Shown here: positions 1 through 7,847 of the stretch, one piece after another
Layout of the letters: each line of letters starts with the position of its first letter
Position numbering within the stretch: position 1 is the stretch's first letter
From: Martinezella tropici
Lineage (GTDB): Bacteria > Pseudomonadota > Alphaproteobacteria > Rhizobiales > Rhizobiaceae
Direction of reading: 5' to 3'
DNA: 64,000 nucleotides
NCBI GenBank assembly: GCA_000799755.1
Contig: JUHI01000004.1
Location: 1-64,000 of the forward strand
The notes under the pieces: generated by a model
What the model was told of the DNA's origin: nothing
The model's input: the letters and a program-made list of their open reading frames with translations, nothing else
The model's database searches: none
Translations under genes and position numbers: made by a program

Positions 1-1454
1 GCGACGATGACGGACAGCACCATCGCCGAGACGATCGTCACCGAGAACTGCCGGTAGATGACACCGACCGAACCGGAGAAGAAGGCCATCGGGATGAACA
101 CGGCCGACAGCACGGTGGCGATGCCGATCAGGGCGCCGGTGATTTCCTGCATCGACTTGATTGTCGCCTCGCGCGGCGACAATCCCTCCTCCTCCATCAC
201 GCGCTCGACGTTTTCGACGACGACGATGGCGTCGTCGACCAGAAGACCGATCGCCAGCACCATGCCGAACATGGTCAAGGTGTTGATGGAATAGCCGAAC
301 ATCGCCAGCACGCCGAAGGTGCCGAGCAGCACGACCGGGACCGCAAGCGTCGGGATCAGCGTGGCTCGGATGTTCTGCAGGAAGACGAACATGACGATGA
401 AGACGAGCACGATGGCTTCGAATAGCGTCTTGACCACGTCCTCGATCGACAGCTTCACGAACGGCGTCGTGTCATAGGGATAGACGATCTCGACGTTCGG
501 CGGCAGGGTCTGGCTCATATTGCCGATGGCTGCGCGCACCGCTTCGGCCGTATTGATGGCGTTGGCGCCGGAGGCGAGCATCACGGCGAGACCGGCGGAG
601 GGATGGCCGTTATAGGTGGTCGACGTCGTATAGCTGTCTGCGCCGAGTTCCACGGTGGCGACATCGTTGATGCGTACCAGCGAGCCGTTGGACTGGCTTT
701 TCAGGATGATGTTTTCGAACTGCTCCGGCGTCTGCATGCGGCTCTTGGCCGTAACAGTCGCATTGAGCTGCTGGCCTTTGCGCTGCGGCAAGGCGCCGAG
801 CTGGCCGGCCGAGACCTGCGAGTTCTGAGCCTGGATTGCATTCGTTACGTCGCTCACCATCAATTGATATTTGGCAAGCTTGTCCGGATCGACCCAGATA
901 CGCATCGCGTAGCCGGCACCGAAGATCTGCGTATTGCCGACGCCTTCGATGCGCTTCAGCGTATCGTTCAGCGTGCTGGAGACATAGTCGGCAAGATCGT
1001 TCGAGTTGAGCTTGCCGTCCGTCGACACGAAGCCGACGACCATCAGAAAGTTCGATGTCGATTTGGAAACGACGATACCCGTAGATTGCACCGTCTGCGG
1101 CAGCTGGGCGGTGACGAGCTGCAGCTTGTTCTGCACCTGCATCTGCGCGACGTCAGGATCGGCCTTGTTGGTGAAGGTCAGCGAGATCGAGGCCTGTCCG
1201 GTCGAGGTCGATGTCGACGTCATATAGTCGAGATTGTCGATGCCGGTCATGCCCTGCTCGATGACCTTGGTCACCGAGTTTTCGACCGTTGCCGCGTCGG
1301 CGCCGGAATAGGTGGCGCTGATGCTGACCGTTGTCGGCGCAATCTGCGGATATTGCGAGATCGACAGGGTCAGGATCGAAAGTGCGCCCGCCAGCATGAT
1401 GACGATGGCGATCACCCAGGCGAAGATCGGCCTGTCGATGAAGAAACGAGACAT
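1..1454 (-). CDS. RND efflux pump inner-membrane permease (AcrB/MexB family), C-terminus outside window
   Basis: Proton-driven trimeric drug exporter of the inner membrane, working with a periplasmic adaptor and an outer-membrane channel. About 484 N-terminal residues are visible of roughly 1,040 usual for the family. The start [16 protein letters not shown] is the classic RND first membrane helix. The porter domain follows, and the fourth helix carries the paired aspartates of proton relay in [18 protein letters not shown]. The start codon lies 9 bp after the adaptor stop, and a GAGG ribosome site overlaps that stop, so the two genes are translationally close. The gene runs off the left edge. 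The substrate cannot be read from sequence; an AmeB/MexF-like multidrug pump is most likely. Confidence 0.95.
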   Translation of the reverse strand, partial: MSRFFIDRPIFAWVIAIVIMLAGALSILTLSISQYPQIAPTTVSISATYSGADAATVENSVTKVIEQGMTGIDNLDYMTSTSTSTGQASISLTFTNKADPDVAQMQVQNKLQLVTAQLPQTVQSTGIVVSKSTSNFLMVVGFVSTDGKLNSNDLADYVSSTLNDTLKRIEGVGNTQIFGAGYAMRIWVDPDKLAKYQLMVSDVTNAIQAQNSQVSAGQLGALPQRKGQQLNATVTAKSRMQTPEQFENIILKSQSNGSLVRINDVATVELGADSYTTSTTYNGHPSAGLAVMLASGANAINTAEAVRAAIGNMSQTLPPNVEIVYPYDTTPFVKLSIEDVVKTLFEAIVLVFIVMFVFLQNIRATLIPTLAVPVVLLGTFGVLAMFGYSINTLTMFGMVLAIGLLVDDAIVVVENVERVMEEEGLSPREATIKSMQEITGALIGIATVLSAVFIPMAFFSGSVGVIYRQFSVTIVSAMVLSVIV

Positions 1455-1463
1455 CGTCTAACC

Positions 1464-2768
1464 TCACTTCTGGACGCCGGAAGCGGCCTTCATATCGGTC
1501 TTTTCCAGACCGGCCTGCTCCGTGGACGGCTTGCTGTCGGCGGCAGCCTGTTTCACTTCGCCGGTCGCATCGTCGATGACGACGGGAGAAACAGTGACTT
1601 CCTGGCCGTCACGGACGCGCTGGACGCCTTCGACGATCACGCGATCGCCATCGGCGATCCCCTGATTGACGAGCCAGCTGTTGCCGATGCTGCGCTCGAC
1701 CTTCAAGACCCGCTGCTGCACCTTGCCGTCGGCGGTCACGAACATGGCGATCGGTTCGCCCTTGGTATTGCGCGTCACGGCGCGCTGCGGCACGACGAAG
1801 CTGTTTTCGGCAACGCCTTCCTGGATGGTGGCGCGCACATACATGCCCGGCAGCAGGATGCGATCCGGATTTGGGAAGACGGCGCGAACGGTGATGGTGC
1901 CGACCGTTTCCGCAACGGAGGATTCGGCAAATTCAAGCTTGCCGGTTTCCTTGTACTGACTGCCGTCTTCGAGCGTCAGATGCACGGAGACGTTGTCGCC
2001 ACTGGTCTTTAGCCGGCCGTCGGCAACGGCGCGACGGAATTCGAGCAAATTGGTGCTCGACTGGGTGACGTCGACATTGATCGGATCAAGCTGGCGGATA
2101 GTGGTGAGCGCCGTCGTCTGATCGGCCGTGACCAGTGCGCCGACCGTGACAGTCGATGCGTCGACGCGGCCGGAGATCGGGGCGCGCATCTTGGTATAGT
2201 CGAGATTGATGCGCGCGGTCTCGAGCGCTGCCTTGGCGGAGGCGACATCGGCCTGCGCTTGCACCAGCGTCGATTGCGCATCATCGAAGTCCTGCTTGCT
2301 GACCGCGTTCTGTGCGCTCAAACCCTTGTAGCGGTCGAGCTTCGCCTGGGCGCTGGGCACAGCACCTTCGGCCTTTTGCAAGGCGGCAGCGGCGCTGTCA
2401 TAAGATGCCTGGTAGGAGGCCGGATCGATCTCGTAGAGCACTTCGCCCTCTCGGACCTCGCTACCCTCCTTGAAATTGCGGCTGCGGATGATGCCGCCGA
2501 CCTGCGGTCGCACTTCGGCAACAAGGTAGGCGCTGGTGCGGCCAGGCAGCTCGGCTGTTATGGCAACGGATTGCGGATGCAGGGACATCGCGCTGACTTC
2601 CGCCTTGACGACGGGAGCATTGCTTTGAGCGGCATTCTGCTGGTTGCAGCCTGCCAGCAACATTGCGGCGACAATTCCGGCGGCGGTCATCGAGCCGCGG
2701 CCAACCGAAAGGCGAGTGGATGTCACCGGATATGCGGGTGCATAAGTAGGAGGGGCGGGCTTTCGCAC
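1464..2768 (-). CDS. RND efflux periplasmic adaptor lipoprotein (AcrA/MexA family)
   Basis: Membrane-fusion protein linking the RND pump to an outer-membrane channel. A GTG start at 2768 gives 434 residues and is preferred because AGGAAATAGCAAC precedes it. That N-terminus has arginines and a lysine before a hydrophobic stretch ending in the lipobox LLAGC, so the mature protein is probably lipidated at Cys. A later ATG at 2690 would remove the positive charges. The body shows the barrel-sandwich half-motif around LPGRTSAYLVAEVRPQVGG, an alpha-hairpin rich in Ala/Gln and a second lipoyl half near MRAPISGRVD. The gene is the first of the efflux operon and is divergent from a TetR gene. No outer-membrane channel gene is visible in the window. 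Confidence 0.93.
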   Translation of the reverse strand: MRKPAPPTYAPAYPVTSTRLSVGRGSMTAAGIVAAMLLAGCNQQNAAQSNAPVVKAEVSAMSLHPQSVAITAELPGRTSAYLVAEVRPQVGGIIRSRNFKEGSEVREGEVLYEIDPASYQASYDSAAAALQKAEGAVPSAQAKLDRYKGLSAQNAVSKQDFDDAQSTLVQAQADVASAKAALETARINLDYTKMRAPISGRVDASTVTVGALVTADQTTALTTIRQLDPINVDVTQSSTNLLEFRRAVADGRLKTSGDNVSVHLTLEDGSQYKETGKLEFAESSVAETVGTITVRAVFPNPDRILLPGMYVRATIQEGVAENSFVVPQRAVTRNTKGEPIAMFVTADGKVQQRVLKVERSIGNSWLVNQGIADGDRVIVEGVQRVRDGQEVTVSPVVIDDATGEVKQAAADSKPSTEQAGLEKTDMKAASGVQK

Positions 2769-2806
2769 GTTGCTATTTCCTGTTGCCTTATTTATAGTAC
2801 CAAGTC

Positions 2807-2825
2807 GTACAGAAAATATTTGTAC
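2807..2825. promoter_or_regulatory. Candidate TetR operator between efflux operon and its repressor
   Basis: A perfect inverted repeat GTACA-N9-TGTAC sits in the 102 bp between the two divergent start codons, within an AT-rich stretch that must hold both promoters. A further GTAC occurs at 2797-2800. Position and symmetry fit autorepression plus efflux control by the adjacent TetR protein; binding itself is inferred. Confidence 0.55.
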
Positions 2826-2870
2826 TACGCCAAATGTCAATCGCATTCGGCTGTCGAGGTCAAGGCGGAA

Positions 2871-3548
2871 GTGCTGATAGAGGAACGAGCAGCAAAGGTC
2901 GATCAGGTCGGCAAACGCCGGCCGCGCGGCCGGCCGAAAACCATCGATGATGACGCTCGTCGGGCTGAGATCGTTGGGGAGGCGCGGGCGACCTTCTACG
3001 AACTCGGCTATGCCGGCACGACGATGGATCTTGTGGCCGCCCGATGCCGGATTTCGAAGCAGACGCTCTACAGGCTGTTTCCGAGCAAGACCGAGCTTTT
3101 CACGGCGATCATCGCGGAGCATCGGGCTTCCATGTTTGCCCTGCCGCGCCCCGCGGATGAAAACCTGCCGTTCGACAAGGCGCTCGAGCGGATATTCATG
3201 ATCGATATGAACGAAGCCCAGGAGCGCGAGCGCGACGCCTTCATCCACCTCGCCATCAGCGAATCGCAACAATTTCCGGAGATCGCGACGCTGCTGCACA
3301 CGCATGGGGCCAAGCCGTCGCAGCAGATGTTGGCTGACTGGCTCACCGAGCAGCAGGCGCAAGGCCTGATCGAAATTGGCGATGCCTTGAGCGGCGCGCG
3401 CATGTTGATGGACATGATTTTCGGCGCGATGGTCTCGAAACCGGGCCATCCGAACGACTGGCCGGACCGCGAAACGCGGCTGCGTCATCTGCGTCACTGC
3501 ATCGCGATTTTTACCGCCGGCGTCCGGCCGCACAAAGGCGGCTCCTAG
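2871..3548 (+). CDS. TetR/AcrR-family repressor of the adjacent RND pump
   Basis: 225-residue DNA-binding regulator. The N-terminus has a basic RGRPK stretch and then a TetR helix-turn-helix, with FYELGYAGTTMDLVAA leading into the recognition helix region SKQTLYRLFPSKTELF. The C-terminal ligand domain resembles the AefR-like class. GTG at 2871 is taken as the start because AAGGCGG lies close upstream and no ATG is available in frame before the HTH. Divergent orientation and the shared palindrome suggest it represses the adaptor-pump operon and itself, released by a pump substrate. The exact start is uncertain by a few codons. Confidence 0.9.
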   Translation: MLIEERAAKVDQVGKRRPRGRPKTIDDDARRAEIVGEARATFYELGYAGTTMDLVAARCRISKQTLYRLFPSKTELFTAIIAEHRASMFALPRPADENLPFDKALERIFMIDMNEAQERERDAFIHLAISESQQFPEIATLLHTHGAKPSQQMLADWLTEQQAQGLIEIGDALSGARMLMDMIFGAMVSKPGHPNDWPDRETRLRHLRHCIAIFTAGVRPHKGGS

Positions 3549-3614
3549 GGCATTTCGGCTCCTCGCCCATCCGCGAGCTGCCTCTGCCCCCTGTTTTCGG
3601 AGCATTCCGAGGAT

Positions 3615-3657
3615 CAAAGAAAAATGCCGATATGACCTGTTCAGCCATATCGGCATT
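3615..3657 (-). terminator. Rho-independent terminator for the small gene at 3692-3931
   Basis: A perfect 12 bp stem (AATGCCGATATG with CATATCGGCATT) has a loop of about 11 bases. Read on the minus strand it is followed by TTTTTCTTT. It sits directly after the small minus-strand gene and also separates it from the end of tetR. Confidence 0.8.
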
Positions 3658-3691
3658 ATCCCGTATCCGGCAAAAGCCGGGATACTTCAAT

Positions 3692-3931
3692 TTAGTGTGC
3701 CACCACGTTTGCTATGTCCGTTCCCTCTTCGAACAAGGGATTCGGCACGCCATTTTCATACATTTCCTGCAGAACGGCACCAAGTGCCAAATCCAGGCAC
3801 CAGACCGGGAATTCCGCATTCAGGTTTTTGGCGCTCTGCCGTGCATAGGTGATCAGTCGAGCGATGGATGCCAGTTCCTTGAGTGAATCAGGGTCCTGGT
3901 ATGCTGCTCCGACCGGAAGTACTGCTGTCAT
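3692..3931 (-). CDS. Small hypothetical protein, 79 aa
   Basis: I do not recognise this protein. ATG at 3931 has a good ribosome site (GAGGG with 7 bases spacing), and a clear terminator follows the stop, so the gene is probably real. The protein has no signal peptide or membrane segment. Its middle is helical and amphipathic (LKELASIARLITYARQSAKN), followed by an acidic C-terminal third. It lies on the same strand as the XRE regulator 313 bp upstream, but the gap is long enough that it probably has its own promoter. Confidence 0.65.
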   Translation of the reverse strand: MTAVLPVGAAYQDPDSLKELASIARLITYARQSAKNLNAEFPVWCLDLALGAVLQEMYENGVPNPLFEEGTDIANVVAH

Positions 3932-4244
3932 TTCGTGCCCTCTATTGCCCCCGTTCCCGGCAGACGAATCGTGTCTAGCCGAGAACATGAGCAAACCGTA
4001 ACGAATGTTTTGCAGCTTGGCGCGTGACATGCAGCGTGACACGATGCGTGATTGTCGCGAAATCTTGCTTTTACAATTTCCAGGCGCGAACTGCGGGATG
4101 GAAGAGCAAGCAGTCATCGCGGCGCAGGAGATTTCCCGACCGAAGTCAGCTCGTGTTTCCGTTCTTGCCAGGATTTTCGTGCCAGTCGAGGCTTCAGCCC
4201 TGCCTTTGGATTGGCGCCTGGCATATTCGCCAGGCGCTCAGGCC
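3932..4244. other. Intergenic region, 313 bp, between XRE regulator and small gene
   Basis: No convincing gene is seen. It contains three copies of a GCGTGAY-headed 12 bp unit (4022-4057) and a perfect 9 bp stem hairpin, GCGCCTGGC/GCCAGGCGC at 4214-4237, just after the XRE stop. The hairpin has no U-tract on the minus strand, so it is at best a weak terminator or a 3' stabilising structure. Confidence 0.5.
4022..4057. repeat. Three tandem 12 bp units headed GCGTGA
   Basis: GCGTGAC, GCGTGAC and GCGTGAT begin at 4022, 4034 and 4046, an exact period of 12 bp. They lie about 90-125 bp upstream of the small gene start at 3931, in promoter-region position. They may be direct-repeat binding sites for a regulator; no known box is recognised. 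Confidence 0.5.
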
Positions 4245-4703
4245 TTAGTTGCGCAGGCCGACCGATACGTTCGCCGCGTGCGGAACATGATCCGGCAGAA
4301 CGTCGGAGGCATTTGCCAGCGACTTGATCAGCGTCAGCACGGACTGGCGAATGCCGGGATCGTTGATCTTCATGAACGCTTTGTTGAGGCTCAGGCCTTC
4401 CTTGGACGTCAGGAAATCCGACAGATCCTCAAGGCCGTTGATCGCGCCGAGACCGTCGGTGTTCAGTGGCTGCGAGTTGTCCTGCTGGAAAAAGAAGGCA
4501 ACCGGTACGGCCAATACGCCGGCAATGGCCTGCAGTCGGCTAGCGCCGATGCGATTGGTGCCCTTTTCGTATTTCTGTACCTGTTGAAACGTCACGCCGA
4601 TCTGTTCGGCCAGGCGCTCCTGGCTCATGCCAAGCATAAGACGACGCGTGCGCACGCGAGAGCCCACATAGGCATCAATCGGGTTCGGTACTTTTGCACT
4701 CAC
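4245..4703 (-). CDS. XRE-family HTH regulator, PraR/PhrR-like
   Basis: 152-residue DNA-binding protein. Residues about 8-70 form a Cro/CI helix-turn-helix: the block RLMLGMSQERLAEQIGVTFQ followed by QQVQKYEKGTNRIGASRL is the hallmark of the rhizobial PraR/PhrR group and related alphaproteobacterial regulators. The C-terminal 80 residues are a helical tail of unknown role. PraR represses quorum-sensing and attachment genes in R. leguminosarum, and PhrR responds to acid in Sinorhizobium. This copy has a divergent N-terminus (MSAKVPNPIDAYVG) and may be a paralogue, so no symbol is assigned. The upstream 190 bp are AT-rich and hold its promoter. Confidence 0.88.
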   Translation of the reverse strand: MSAKVPNPIDAYVGSRVRTRRLMLGMSQERLAEQIGVTFQQVQKYEKGTNRIGASRLQAIAGVLAVPVAFFFQQDNSQPLNTDGLGAINGLEDLSDFLTSKEGLSLNKAFMKINDPGIRQSVLTLIKSLANASDVLPDHVPHAANVSVGLRN

Positions 4704-4891
4704 TGCGCAATCTCCTTGTCAAATAGGGGCTGGTGGACAACACCATGCTCGTGACCCTTCACGGGAAGGGACGCGCGCTCTATCTGCCCGCAAAATGTGC
4801 GTTAAATATGGGTAGAACTCAACTAAAAGTCTTTTTATGTAAAGTTTTATAACTCCGCCGCACGCATAAACCGCAGAAAAGCTGATTCGCG

Positions 4892-5200
4892 TCAATGTGG
4901 ATTGAAGACGGATGACGGCTTGCAATTATAGACCGGGCAAAGCGGGTTATCCTTCGTCGGCACGAAACTGCGGGCGGCATAGTCCGACATGTCGCATTGC
5001 CCGCCGTCGGCCACGTAGCGGTCGTAGAGGACCGGGCCGCCGCGGGGCGCGGGATAACGCAGTATCACCGCGCGTTCGGAAGCAATGAGTTGCTGCACCG
5101 ATGCGCAGGTTTTGCTGAGCGACTCGTAGCGGGAAATTGCCGAGGCCGGCCCGGCTATCGCAATTGCAGTCACAATCAGGGCTGCGGCAACGATCCTCAT
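4892..5200 (-). CDS. Small secreted protein of unknown function, 102 aa
   Basis: A strong GGAGGAACCAGC ribosome site precedes ATG at 5200. The first 21 residues are a signal peptide (MRIVAAALIVTAIAIAGPASA, cleavage after ASA). The mature 80 residues contain four cysteines (KTCASV, GQCDMS, PLCPVYNC), consistent with two disulphides in the periplasm. I do not recognise a domain. The gene stands alone, with divergent ABC importer genes upstream and the XRE regulator downstream. Confidence 0.75.
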   Translation of the reverse strand: MRIVAAALIVTAIAIAGPASAISRYESLSKTCASVQQLIASERAVILRYPAPRGGPVLYDRYVADGGQCDMSDYAARSFVPTKDNPLCPVYNCKPSSVFNPH

Positions 5201-5458
5201 GCTGGTTCCTCCCTGCGAAAGCGCTGGATCTAAGATAGTCGCCATGCGGGAAATGCCAAGATGCGATGATCCCTCTCGTTGTATGGCAATCCCATCCTGC
5301 CTCGATCGGCCGCATGCCGATGCGTATTGCGGATAAGGCGAGCGATCTGCTTTCAGCTCAATGAAAGGTTGGGCGTGCATGTCTCTTGCGCTTCAGGAGG
5401 AAGCGAGTGCCGTGCCGCCACCGAGCGGCACCGGTACACAAATGGAGAGGAGGACTTC

Positions 5459-6472
5459 ATGCGTGCATCCAGCATTCTCAGATATTCGACGGCTCTATCC
5501 CTTGCGATAGCCGCAGCCGGGTTTGCGGCAACGGCGGCACAGGCGGCGAACAAGATTTCCATCATGGTCGGCGGTTACGAAAAGCAGATCTATCTGCCGG
5601 CGAAGCTTGCAGAGGCGCTCGGTTACTTCAAGGAGGAGGGGCTGAACGTCGAGCTCTTGAACGAGCCGGCCGGCGTTGATGCGGAAAACGAGATGCTGGC
5701 GGGCGCCGTCCAGGGTGTCGTCGGCTTCTATGACCATTGCATCGATCTGCAGGGCAAGGGCAAGTTCGTCGAATCCGTCGTGCAGTTCAGCCAGGCGCCC
5801 GGCGAGGTCGAACTGGTGTCGGCCAAGCATCCGGAAATCAAGTCGCCCGCGGATTTCAAGGGCAAGAGCCTGGGCGTCACCGGCCTTGGGTCCTCGACCA
5901 ATTTCCTGACACAGTATCTGGCCGTCAAGGCCGGCCTGAAGCTTGGGGAGTTTACCTCGGTTCCGGTCGGCGCCGGCCAGACCTTCATCGCCGCCATGCA
6001 GCAGGACGCCATCCAGGCGGGCATGACCACGGAGCCGACGATCTCGCGGATGCTGAAGACCGGCGAGGCCAAGGTTCTGATCGATATGCGTACGATGGCT
6101 GGAACCAAGGCGGTTCCGGGCGGCACCTATCCTGCCGCATCCCTCTACATGCAGGAATCGTGGATCAAGGACCACAAGGAGGAAACGCAGAAGCTTGCAA
6201 ATGCCTTCGTCAAGACGCTGCATTTCATCAACACCCATTCGGCCGCCGAGATCGCGGACAAGATGCCTAGAGATTTCTATGTCGGTGATAAGGAAGGCTA
6301 TGTGAAGGCGCTCGAAAACGGCAAGGCGATGTTCACGCCCGATGGCGTGATGCCGGAAGACGGTCCGAAAACCGTTCTCGCCGTGCTGTCCGAATTCTCC
6401 AAGAACGTCCAGGGCAAATCGATCGACCTGTCGAAAACCTATACGACCGAGTTCGTCAGGAACGCCAAGTAG
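5459..6472 (+). CDS. ABC importer substrate-binding protein, NitT/TauT (NMT1/THI5-like), copy 1
   Basis: 337-residue periplasmic binding protein. A Sec signal peptide ends in AATAAQAA; the mature protein begins NKISIMVGGYEKQIYLPAK. The core GLGSSTNFLTQYLAVKAGL and GAGQTFIAAMQQDAIQAGMTTEPT are typical of SsuA/TauA/ThiY-type SBPs for aromatic, sulfonate or pyrimidine ligands; the true ligand is unknown. ATG at 5459 follows GGAGAGGAGGACTTC. A paralogue of identical length follows 252 bp later, then the ATPase and permease, so both SBPs probably feed one transporter. A perfect hairpin (6544-6572) lies after the stop. Confidence 0.9.
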   Translation: MRASSILRYSTALSLAIAAAGFAATAAQAANKISIMVGGYEKQIYLPAKLAEALGYFKEEGLNVELLNEPAGVDAENEMLAGAVQGVVGFYDHCIDLQGKGKFVESVVQFSQAPGEVELVSAKHPEIKSPADFKGKSLGVTGLGSSTNFLTQYLAVKAGLKLGEFTSVPVGAGQTFIAAMQQDAIQAGMTTEPTISRMLKTGEAKVLIDMRTMAGTKAVPGGTYPAASLYMQESWIKDHKEETQKLANAFVKTLHFINTHSAAEIADKMPRDFYVGDKEGYVKALENGKAMFTPDGVMPEDGPKTVLAVLSEFSKNVQGKSIDLSKTYTTEFVRNAK

Positions 6473-6543
6473 CGCTCAGTATCGTTTTCTGGGTTGACCG
6501 GACGCCTCAGGTTTCCCGTTCGTGTCCGGAAGTAGAAGAGCAG

Positions 6544-6572
6544 CGCCGGCGGCCATATTTGCGCCGCCGGCG
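6544..6572 (+). repeat. GC-rich hairpin after first SBP gene
   Basis: Perfect 10 bp arms CGCCGGCGGC/GCCGCCGGCG with a 9-base loop and no U-tract. It may protect the SBP transcript from 3' decay or attenuate read-through to the second SBP. Confidence 0.55.
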
Positions 6573-6724
6573 TACATGAAATAAAATTGCAATGTCGCCC
6601 GACAGGGATCGCGCGCTGAAAGCTGACTGAAAGGTTGCCCACGCTAGGTTCGCCGAGCTTCGTGGAGGAAGCATATTTTCTGCAGCGTCGAATGGCGCAA
6701 CGATTCAAACAGGAGGAGACATTG

Positions 6725-7738
6725 ATGCGTCCATCGCGCACCTTTTTTCATACCGTAGCCCTTTCCCTCGTCATATCAGCTGCCTCGCTTGCAGCCACGG
6801 CCGCCAATGCAGCCGACAAGATTTCCATCATGGTGGGCGGCTACGAAAAGCAGATCTATCTGCCGGCCAAGCTCGCCGAATCCCTCGGCTACTTCAAGGA
6901 TGAAGGCCTCGACGTCGAGCTTCTCAATGAATCTGCCGGTGTCGATGCTGAAAACCAGCTGCTGGCCGGCGCCGTTCAGGGTGTCGTCGGCTTCTACGAC
7001 CACTGTGTCGATCTGCAGGCCAAGGGCAAGTTCATCAAGTCCGTCGTACAGTTCAGCCAGGCGCCGGGCGAAGTCGAATTGGTGTCATCCAAGTATCCTG
7101 ACATCAAGTCCTTTGCCGACCTGAAGGGCAAGCGCGCTGGCGTTACCGGTCTCGGCTCGTCCACCAACTTCCTGACGCTCTACATGGCGTCGAAAGCTGG
7201 CCTGTCCCCGGCTGACATCACGCCCGTTCCGGTCGGCGCCGGCCAGACCTTCATCGCCGCCATGCAGCAGGATGCGATCCAGGTCGGCATGACCACCGAG
7301 CCGACGATCTCGCGACTGCTCAAGACCGGCGAAGCCAAGATCCTCGTCGATCTCCGTACACTGAAGGGCACCGAAGCAGCGCTCGGCGGTACCTATCCGG
7401 CCGCTTCGCTCTATATGGATGCCGCATGGGTCGACGCCCATAAGGACGAAGTGCAGAAGCTTGCGAATGCTTTCGTCAAGACGATGCGCTTCATCCATAC
7501 CCATTCCGCCGCCGAGATTGCCGACAAGATGCCGAAGGATTTCTACGTCGGCGACAAGGACGGCTACATCAAGGCTCTCGACGCCGGCAAGGAAATGTTC
7601 ACGGCCGACGGCGTGATGCCGGAAGACGGTCCGAAGACGGTTCTCGCCGTGCTCTCGCAGTTCTCCAAGAACGTCAAGGGCAAGACGATCGACCTGTCGA
7701 AGACCTACACGACGGAATTCGTCAAGAACGTCAAGTAA
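6725..7738 (+). CDS. ABC importer substrate-binding protein, NitT/TauT, copy 2
   Basis: 337 residues, the same length as copy 1 and by eye about four residues in five identical in the mature part (shared KISIMVGGYEKQIYLPAKLA, GAGQTFIAAMQQDAIQ, IDLSKTYTTEFV). The signal peptide is different (MRPSRTFFHTVALSLVISAA), which suggests an older duplication with a diverging secretion signal, or selection for independent export. The ATG at 6725 is preceded by CAGGAGGAGACATTG. The 5' leader has the same short blocks as copy 1 (TGAAAGGTTG and GGAGGAAGC), so the leader was duplicated too. It lies 109 bp before the ATPase gene, with a perfect stem-loop between. Confidence 0.9.
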   Translation: MRPSRTFFHTVALSLVISAASLAATAANAADKISIMVGGYEKQIYLPAKLAESLGYFKDEGLDVELLNESAGVDAENQLLAGAVQGVVGFYDHCVDLQAKGKFIKSVVQFSQAPGEVELVSSKYPDIKSFADLKGKRAGVTGLGSSTNFLTLYMASKAGLSPADITPVPVGAGQTFIAAMQQDAIQVGMTTEPTISRLLKTGEAKILVDLRTLKGTEAALGGTYPAASLYMDAAWVDAHKDEVQKLANAFVKTMRFIHTHSAAEIADKMPKDFYVGDKDGYIKALDAGKEMFTADGVMPEDGPKTVLAVLSQFSKNVKGKTIDLSKTYTTEFVKNVK

Positions 7739-7749
7739 GCAGCCATGAC

Positions 7750-7777
7750 GCCGCTTCCGGCGAATTCCGGAAGCGGC
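7750..7777 (+). repeat. Hairpin between SBP2 and ABC ATPase genes
   Basis: Perfect 11 bp arms GCCGCTTCCGG/CCGGAAGCGGC around a 6-base loop, without a T-run. The place is typical for an intra-operon structure that keeps binding-protein transcript above ATPase and permease transcript. Confidence 0.6.
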
Positions 7778-7847
7778 GGTTCAAGGGACTTTGCAGTTCA
7801 CTGGGCTTTGCGTGCACGCCCTGAAGGCACGCGTCAGGATCAGCACC

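Noticed and set aside
603..2012. Long plus-strand open frame of 469 codons over the RND and adaptor genes
   Set aside because: It lies opposite two well-supported minus-strand genes; translation is Arg/His/Asp-rich with no family resemblance, typical of an antisense frame in GC-rich DNA.
2769..3656. Upstream extension of the adaptor gene through the tetR region
   Set aside because: The frame stays open by chance across the divergent regulator; the GTG at 2768 with ribosome site and signal peptide marks the true start.
5340..5458. TPP or other known riboswitch before the first SBP gene
   Set aside because: THI5-like SBPs can be thiamine-linked, but the leader lacks the TPP core sequences; only the duplicated short blocks are seen.
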